Source of the DNA: Nectonema munidae
Lineage: Eukaryota > Nematomorpha > Nectonematoida > Nectonematidae
Direction of reading: 5' to 3'
Assembly: GCA_030549495.1 (NCBI GenBank)
Contig: JAUIRK010000087.1
Span: 310,001-374,000 of the forward strand
DNA: 64,000 bases
The notes beneath the pieces were generated by a model that ran no database searches, was not told the origin of the DNA, and saw only the letters and a program-made list of their open reading frames with translations. Below, piece after piece: positions 56,620 through 64,000 of the stretch (position 1 is its first letter; every line of letters begins with the position of its first letter). A program made the position numbers and the translations under genes.

Positions 56620-58900
56620 GGTTCCACTCAATATGATCAGCTTCTTCTTCTCGAAAATTATCTGGCTTCATTGCTTCTGAATTTTCAAGCGAATAAATTT
56701 ATCCTAATTAATTTTAGCCGATGATGTAAACAGTGTAAATATCGCACGCACGACATTAAAAATTTATTCGATGACTTGAACTTAATTTTTATTATACAAT
56801 AAGTTTAAAGCAGCCAAAGTTAAATGTAAGAATGAATGCGAGATACATATTGGTTATTATATTTTTAATGCTTGCTGTAAATTTATTTCATTTCTTTGTA
56901 ATAGAGTAATGAAATAGATGAAAGATTCTACAAAAATTAATCAAAGTCCGGCTTTAAAAAAAGTTTTTCAAATTTATCAAACATAAAGGCTATATTTAGA
57001 ATGGGTTGTTGTGCTGTATAAAGGAAATAATAAGATAATGTATAAAATTACAGACAATTTGATCTATTTCAAATTAATTATTCTTAAGAAAGATGAAAGT
57101 TATACCTATTTTAACATTCCCTCAGTATTTGACTTAAAACAACTTTTTTTCAACTTTTTAAGTAATATTCGAATTATTTTTTCATTTAAGTTTCCAAAAT
57201 TGCTAAACAAAAAAAGCTTCCTTAATTTTTGTATTGGTTGGATATCAAAGCACTTTCAGCTGTAATGCTCGGATTATGCTTGAGATGGTTAATCACAGTT
57301 TTTGTAACTTTGTTTTTAAGAGTCGGGTGTCTTGGGGATCAACCCCCTGACCCTGAAATGTTAAGCTGAGAGGTACACCTCTTATTAACAACCATTAAGT
57401 CTCAAATTTTGAATTATATAAATTTGAATAAATAAAACTTAATTTAATATATATAATCTAAAAATAATAAAATAAATGGAGTATTGATAATAATTTTAAA
57501 GAAAAAGTAGTCTCTCTATTTTATAATTGTTAAAACAATATTTTAATCTACAAACAATTTTGAAATTATAAAAAAGTTTCTTTATAAAATGCAAGATAAA
57601 TGTAAAATTTAGTGTTTTTTAAATTTTGCATTAAAAAAAGTGAATCATTAATTGACACGGCTTCTAAAATTATTTTCTATTACTAGATAAAAAATATAAT
57701 AAGAAAGACATTAAGGAAGACACTTTAAGATTCAATTTATATTTTTTTAATTTAGAATCTTCAATTCATATTTACGCATGTATGCCCATAGACACCCATT
57801 GCTGGCGATATTTTTGTAATACCCCTATCCATTTTGAAAAATTACAGGCAAAAAGTTTTAGATTTTTTAGAAAGTCCCTCTATTTTTATAATTAATATTA
57901 AAAAAAGGATTAAAAATATCCCTCAAATTTAAAATAATTATTTAATAAATTCAATGCTTTTCATTGCTGTGCTTCTTTTTGGTCATTACAGTGTAAAAAT
58001 GGGCGAAAGTATCAATCAAATTAGCAAATATCAGTCTTTTTCGAAAAAATCATTTGTCAAATTTTTTCTCACAATCGTTATTTATTATAGTGCAAAATTT
58101 AAGTATGCGAGAAGTAAGTGAACACTGAATGCACATTGAAATGAGAACGCGTGATCATAAGAAAAATGAAATAGTAATAAAGTGCTTTTATATAGTCGAT
58201 ATAGGAATCCTTTCAGGAGCTATAAAGTTTTAAGAAACAAGTATGTAACTTGTCTACACAGAAGATATACCGTTTTCCAATCAACTAGGAGTTGGGGTAA
58301 AAATCTAGTATTGAGATTTTCAAAAAATATCTTGACCGTGAAGAAGAAGCTCCTAGATTGTGAATCAAAAATCTGTTAATCTATATCTTATTAGTTAATA
58401 TATCAAACATCAATTGATTAAAAAGTGATCTAAAATTTTCAAGCAGTTAGAGTTACCATAAATATGACAGATATAAATAGGCTGTAGCTAATATTTTTTG
58501 ACAGGTGTGATTGATTTTCAGGAAAAATAAATGACACCATCAGATTCACAATCAATTATTTAGTGGGTTTACTCGAGATTTTGTAAAAATATTGAATAGT
58601 TTAAGAAAAAAGAAGAAAATTGAATTGAAATTGATAATAAATATTTTATTACACTGTGTGATAAATTAATGTACTTTTTATAATTTACTTTATATTTTTA
58701 TGCTTTGCTTATCATTTGCTTTATATTTTTCAAACTTTTTTTAACATTTGACTCTGGCTTATTTAAGTTAAATAAGCCAATTCTCTTGATACTGTTTCAT
58801 ATTTTGAATTCGTATAATATACTTTTAAGCACTGTAAAATTTTGAAATTTTCATTGTAACTGTTTGAATATTAATTTTATGTCGCAAAATTTTGGCAATT
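56620..58900. other. AT-rich spacer downstream of the decarboxylase
   Basis: No exon, RNA gene or repeat family recognised. Confidence 0.4.
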
Positions 58901-58929
58901 GAATGTATTCACATTTGATTCGTAAACTA

Positions 58930-59940
58930 ACCCAAATAAAATATTCAATTGATAGTCTAAGTAAAAAAGAGATTAAAAATAAACTTAAAGATTTTATTAA
59001 TTTGTTAGATATCAGCAATAATATCGTTAAAAGATTTGATAAGTTGGAAAAGTTGATTGTTAAGTCGAGAAATTAAAAATACTCCGATATTGTAGCTAAC
59101 AAATTATCAACTAGTGCCTTGAACAATTTAGAACCTTCCCTACAAATCATTCAGAACAAAAAATTTCGAAATGCCAAAACAGAAAACACTCTAATTCTTG
59201 AGTTAAAAACTGATCAAAGCGAGAAATTTAAAAATAAACATTTGACAAATTTGAATTCTTACATAGAAATTTAAAAAAATAGTAGGATTGTAAATGGCAG
59301 GTTGAATAGTTTGACGGTGAAGATGACATCAAAAAAGCTAAAAATGATCTTGATTTTAATAAAATAAAAACTAAGACTTTTACAGAAAGTAGAAAAGTAC
59401 TTAGATTAATTTTGAAGAATATTCCTAACTTCCTAAAAAAATAAAAATATTCAGGATGATCTATGCACAAAAAATGATTTTTTTGTCAATCAAATCAATT
59501 TTATTGGGATCAAAGAAAAGTTTGTAGTGAAAGAATCACTTAAGTAAATACTTAAGATTTACCATACGATTCTATTCGAAAAATCGTTAAATTCAAATCT
59601 TCTAATACTTAATGCTTCAATTTAATTCTATCTTTAAATGAAATAAGTTTCAAAGAAGTGTGTCAAAATAATTTAATATTTTTAGGACCCCTTTCTTTTG
59701 AAATCTGTCTGTTCTTCCCTAAAGTGAAATTTTGCTTAAATTGTATTATTATGGTCATAAAACTCTCGATTGTAAAAAAGATGTTAAATGCTAGAATTGC
59801 TCAGCCAATGATCATACCTTTGACAAATGTACTAAAAAAGATAAAATAACATGCTTGAAATGCAAAGATACATGTAGCGCACATTTTTATAATAAGAATG
59901 TAAATCTTTCACAAAGTTGTAAATTTGATAAGATTTCACA
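58930..59940 (+). pseudogene. LINE ORF1 with zinc knuckles (broken)
   Basis: An N-terminal Lys/Asn-rich, coiled-coil-like stretch (LLDISNNIVKRFDKLEKLIV) is followed by a cysteine-rich end near 59740-59880 that fits CCHC knuckles (YYGHKTLDCKKDVKC, then TFDKCTKKDKITCLKCK). This layout matches the RNA-binding ORF1 of Jockey-type LINEs. Several stops interrupt it. Confidence 0.65.
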
Positions 59941-60079
59941 AATTAAATAAGTATTATTCAATTGTGAATGAACCGTAAAGAAGTTGACCCTTCACTAAAT
60001 TATTCAAAAAGTTTGTTATGTACTAACTACGTTACAAAGGTTGATTCAATATAAAAAATAAGTTCCAATTATATAGACT

Positions 60080-60690
60080 ATGAAAACATGGCTTACAGTC
60101 AATTCGTTATGAACTTGTATTTTTTGTTGAAAACTTTTTAAATAGTAGTTGGTCAAGCCATAAAGAGAAACTTGTCTACATGATACCAATTGAGACTTTC
60201 TAATTGATGGCTATTCTCCAAGTAGATTGACTAAGGACTCAGGCCTTGCTTATTTCGTTCACAATCGGTTAATTTTAACATTATTGAACATTCTTATTTA
60301 CCCCAATATTTTGAATGTTTTTCTATAAGATTAATTTTGAATCCAAAAAGTATCGTTTTTCATCATGTTTATCGCCCGCTTTCTCTTACAGCGAATACCG
60401 TTTATTTCGTTAATGAATTTTCTATTTTCCTGACCAATAATGTTTCAATTAACGTTTAGCTACAGAGACTCGTTAGAGAACATTTATATTCCATTAAATA
60501 TTAATAGTTTTAAATCTTATATTTTCACAACATCTATATCAGATCACGATTTTATCTTGTTATCTATGAATTTCAAAAAGTCTCATTTCTCAAATATATC
60601 CAAAGTTTTTGATAAGGGTCTTTTCATTACCAATATTCAACATACTAATTGGCAGCGTTATCTAAGAGATATTTTGATAATCTAGAAATG
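60080..60690 (+). pseudogene. LINE endonuclease fragment, copy 2
   Basis: The last 82 codons (60440-60685: SYRDSLENIYIPLNINSF, then SISDHDFILLSMNF) are nearly identical to copy 1. Upstream the frame is lost within the sequence corresponding to GLAYFVHN. Confidence 0.78.
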
Positions 60691-60763
60691 ATAATTTATC
60701 TTATAAACTCTAAAATTGCAAAAGAAATAGTGATTTCTACAAAAATAAAAAAGTATCAGAACT

Positions 60764-60910
60764 AGTGCTCTGCGCGGGGCGGACAACCCGCCCGGGTTTT
60801 GCGGGACCCGCACCCGCGGGACGGACGTGGGTTGTCCACAGCAACATTTTTGCGGGGCGGGGCGGTTGCGGGTTTTATTAATATAGTGCGGGCAATCTGT
60901 GGGTTGTCCG
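60764..60910. mobile_element. GC-rich fragment of an unknown (possibly hAT) element
   Basis: An abrupt GC-rich block (GCGCGGGGCGGACAACCCGC, GGGACCCGCACCCGCGGGAC) begins exactly where LINE copy 2 stops at 60763. It is cut at 60910 by the Ty3/gypsy LTR. Repeated GGGTTGTCC and GCGGG words suggest a transposon end. The other end is not in the window. Confidence 0.55.
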
Positions 60911-61128
60911 TGTTGTAAAGTAAGAAATAAATTTATTTGAAGAAAAGTAGGCTTTACTTTCAACGAAGATAAAGAAATGTGAAGGCTTATATACTATTGA
61001 AATAGAGTGATTGTGGTTAGAGGGTTAGTTGTAAATTGCCAGTGAATTGTGAGCTTTAAATCTATGTTGTGAGGCATCACTTTATCTACAACATTCCAAT
61101 TATGTTGTGAGGCACTCTATTTACAACA
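60911..61128 (-). repeat. 3' LTR of the Ty3/gypsy fossil, 218 bp
   Basis: Read on the minus strand it begins TGTTGTAAATAGAG and ends TTTACAACA, the TG-CA ends of LTRs, and is preceded by the purine tract AAAGAGGGGGTGAA. A short internal duplication around CTACAACATT lies at its start. Its last 45 bp recur on the plus strand at 63790-63834. Confidence 0.82.
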
Positions 61129-63720
61129 TTCACCCCCTCTTTAATATTTCCATCTATCTGGAGCACGCCTTTCTCTTTTTGGGTAGCGGTTTTCTACGAT
61201 GTTTTCACTGTGGAAGTGCGATGAAGTTGGAGAATCTCTAGAACCATTATTTTGTTGTTCTAAATTTTCAGCTTGATTAGTTAGTGTCGGTTTGGTGTCA
61301 AGATGTTTCGTAGAACTGTCGTTAAGAGGAGCCAAGTCTTTTAAGTTTACGGTGGTTTCGTTTCCGTTGGGTAAACGAACGTGAGCGTAAGAGGGTGTTG
61401 CTTGTAATAGTTCAACCTCTTCAACTTCAGCGCTGTACTTGTCATTTCTTGGCTTTTTTTTCAGAAGTACGTTGCCAGGAGACATAATCCAAGATGGTAA
61501 AGAGACTCCGTATGTAGACCTTCTTGGAAAAGCCATGAATCTTTCGTGAGGAGTACATCCAGTTGCAGTACACAGCAAAGATCGAATTGAGTGTAAGGCG
61601 TCTCCCAAAACATCTTGCCAAGCTTTTACGTCAAGATTACGTGCTTTTAGAGCTAGTCAAATGCTCTTCCAAACAATTCCATTGTATCTTTCACACTGTG
61701 AGTTGCCAGTTGGATTGTAGCGGGTTGTGCGACTTGTTGCCACTCCTAGATTGAGCAAATATTGTTGAAGTTCTTGTGACAAAAAGGAAGAGCCTCTGTC
61801 ACTGTGGATGTACTCAGGTAAGCCGCAAATAGAAAACAAAGAGCTCAAACAACGCATAACTGTTTTGGCACTCATGTCCTTACAAGGAAATACAAACGGA
61901 AAGCGTGACCACTCGTCTATGATTGTTAGGAAGATTGTATACCCATTGGAAAGGGGGAGTCCGCATTTGAAGTCTATATTCAGTCTCTCCCATGGTCTAG
62001 TAGCTTTAACTAAAGGAGTATGTGGTGGATTATAAAACCTTGGCTTCGTTTCATTACAAATTTTGCAACCTTTAATCATTTCTTTGATTTCCAGAATTGA
62101 AAAGGGCACATTTTTATTCCGTATAAAATGGGCCATCCTTGTTACTCCTGGATGGCAAAGCTGGTTATGTATATCATAAAGGGTAGAACTGTCTGTGGCA
62201 GCCAAAACAGCCCTTGAAAGCGTATTGGCAACGATATTCAGACTCCCCTTTCTATATTTTACATCATAATCATAAGATGCCAGTTCTATTCGCCATCTCA
62301 AAAGTTTATCGTTTTTTATTTTACCTGAATGTCTCTTATTAAACATGTATGATAGAGCTTCTTGATCTGTGATTAATGTAAAATGGCGTCCTAATAAGTA
62401 GTGTTTCCATTTCCTTATAGCTTCCACTATTGCGCATGCTTCCTTTTCTAAAGACGAGTGTGGTTTCTCATTTTTTCGCAACGTTCTAGCGTGAAAGGCG
62501 ATTGGTTGCCCGTTTTGATTAAGTGAAGCCGCTATTGCAAAATTACTAGCATCCGTTTCCACAACTAGAGGTTGGTTAGGATCTATCACTCGCAGACTAG
62601 CTTTACTAAGTAATCTTTTAAGTTTTCCAAACACAGCAGTTGCCTCGTCGCAGAGTGGAAATGACGCAGCTGTAATCAAAGGTCTTATATGATCTGAATA
62701 ATGAGGAATCCAGCGCGCATAGTATGCGAAAAGACCTATGACCCTCTTTAATGATTTCAGATTATCGGGAGGCCTCATTTCAAGTAGCGGTGCAACTCTA
62801 TTAGGGTCAGGATTTACCACATTATGACTAATCTTGTAGCCAAGAAGACAAATTTCGGTTTTAGCTATTTGCGATTTAGCTTTATTGAAAGTAATGTTAG
62901 CTTTTCTAGCAGCATTCATGAAGGCTTCTAGGTTTTTGTTATGTTCAATAATACCACTGCCTGCGATCGTTATGTTATCTAGATACGCATACACACCCTT
63001 TAATTTTTCAGCGTCTATGATTCTATCAATAATTCTCTGAAAACATGGCACAGCATTCGTAAGACCAAAAGGAATTCGTGTGAACTGATACAACTTATGT
63101 TTCCACTGGAATGCAGTATACGCTTTATCACCTGCAGCGAGCTTTACCTGATGATACGCAGACTTCAGATCTAAGCTAGTGAAAACTTTATTGCGCGCTA
63201 CTTCATTTACTATGCATTCAATTTTAGGCAGAGGATAGGCATCTAATTGGGTAAACCTGTTTATGGTTTTACTGTAGTCTATAACCATGCGCGGTTTGTG
63301 GTTTTCGCTCTTACTAACAAATGGCTGTGCTCTCCACGGAGAAAGACTTTCTTCTATAATGCCATCCTTAAGTAATCTTTCCACCTCCTTCTCGATGAAT
63401 TCACTATCTGAATAGCTATACTGCCTAGATTTGGTTGCTATAGGACGGCGATCTTTAGTTAAATAGCGGAATAACGACGGTGACGGTGATTGTAATTCCG
63501 AAAGGGAACACACCTGAATGCCAGGAAGTTTTCCTCCTAAATTGAACTTAAGAAATTTGTGAGCACAAATAAAATCTTGCCCAAGAACTATGTCACTTAC
63601 GAGATTCTCTAAAACGTTTAATTTAATGTTATGATATGTGCTCTCTTTGAATACCAAACTTTCTATACAATAGCCTAATATTGGCACAGTAAGATCAGAT
63701 GAAGCCATACTCACAACTCT
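60911..63720 (-). mobile_element. Ty3/gypsy LTR retroelement, fossil copy 1 (broken)
   Basis: On the minus strand the order is the end of a retropepsin-like domain (about 63715-63500), reverse transcriptase (63450-62860), RNase H (about 62700-62230), integrase with zinc-binding and catalytic core (about 62200-61660), the integrase C-terminal part (61608-61141), a purine-rich tract, and the 3' LTR (60911-61128). Gag and the 5' LTR are absent here. The family resembles the K02A2.6-like gypsy group. It is broken, with probably two or three breaks including the 5' truncation. Well preserved coding suggests a fairly young copy. Confidence 0.88.
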
Positions 63721-63789
63721 ATTCCAAAACAGCCCTTGAAAGCGTATCGGCAACGATATTCAGACTCCCCTTTCTATATTTTACATCAT
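63721..63789 (-). repeat. Second copy of a pol segment at the junction
   Basis: AAAACAGCCCTTGAAAGCGT and the following roughly 45 bases repeat the sequence at about 62205-62272 (end of the RNase H region) with one or two differences, in the same orientation. The segment separates the two head-to-head Ty3/gypsy pieces. Confidence 0.85.
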
Positions 63790-64000
63790 AAAGCCTACTT
63801 TTCTTCAAATAAATTTATTTCTTACTTTACAACAATTTACTTTCACCTGTCACCTCAATGGACAAGTTTCTGCGTCCAGAAAGACTTGACATAGATCCCA
63901 ACTCTGCCACTGCTACTGACGAGTGGAAACACTGGTACTCAACCTTTAAGAACTTTCTTTCCTCGATCTCAGCTCTCCATCCTGAAAAGCTCTCTGTTCT
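63790..64000 (+). mobile_element. Ty3/gypsy retroelement, fossil copy 2 (start only)
   Basis: The plus strand carries the last 45 bp of the same LTR (63790-63834), a short leader, and the N-terminal part of a gag-like protein from 63858 (MDKFLRPERLDIDP, then EWKHWYSTFKNFL) to the window edge. Its 5' LTR is mostly missing. Whether the rest is whole cannot be judged from this window. Confidence 0.8.

Larger units (their letters stand above)
58910..60763 (+). mobile_element. LINE copy 2, same family as copy 1, interrupted
   Basis: The plus strand has an ORF1-like region (58930-59940) and an endonuclease region (60080-60690). The endonuclease part aligns with copy 1 (reverse complement of 6600-7290), and the alignment continues to about 60763, where a GC-rich element begins. 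The RT is not present before the break. Confidence 0.78.

Overview
The window is AT-rich animal DNA, most probably from an arthropod. The evidence is a multi-exon gene with GT-AG introns, tRNA-derived SINEs, and piggyBac, ZBED-type hAT, MULE, Tigger/pogo, Jockey/CR1-type LINE and Ty3/gypsy remnants. A copepod-like crustacean is only a guess. No bacterial features were seen.

Two host genes are well or fairly well supported. At the left edge (1-184, minus strand) is the start of a mitochondrial A-type iron-sulfur assembly protein, ISCA2-like. The main gene is on the plus strand from 24029 to 55560. It is a 13-exon aromatic-L-amino-acid decarboxylase (group II PLP decarboxylase). Its exons join in perfect phase to a 482-residue protein, almost the length of human AADC (480). 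The PLP lysine, PLP-binding aspartate, stacking histidine and flexible-loop tyrosine are all present. A possible small antisense gene (two in-phase exons, 45417-45638, minus strand) lies in its intron 7.

The rest is mostly transposon debris in layers. 185-23900 holds TTAA-type MITEs, a LINE carrying a hAT MITE and abutting a piggyBac-like element, minisatellites, two SINEs, a perfect 162-unit CAT microsatellite and a decayed piggyBac (17516-20438). The decarboxylase introns hold a Tigger-like remnant (intron 1), an internally deleted hAT with target-site duplication (intron 1), then several hAT remnants, a MULE, a piggyBac fragment and a nearly complete piggyBac (38967-42858) with TTAA duplications and a five-copy tandem repeat containing TATA-like boxes (all intron 3). 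Intron 4 has a LINE tail split by a SINE. Intron 9 has a hAT remnant and a SINE, intron 10 a LINE tail, and intron 12 a 749-bp foldback element and a hAT MITE, each with an exact 8-bp duplication.

Downstream (55560-64000) come a SINE, two TTAA MITEs and a second copy of the LINE. That LINE is interrupted by a GC-rich element, which abuts a broken Ty3/gypsy LTR retroelement on the minus strand. At the right edge a second Ty3/gypsy copy begins on the plus strand, head to head with the first across a duplicated pol segment.

I found no clearly new biological system. The most useful results are the exon structure of the decarboxylase, the tandem repeats upstream of transposase in two piggyBac-like elements, the foldback element, and the readable order of nested insertions.
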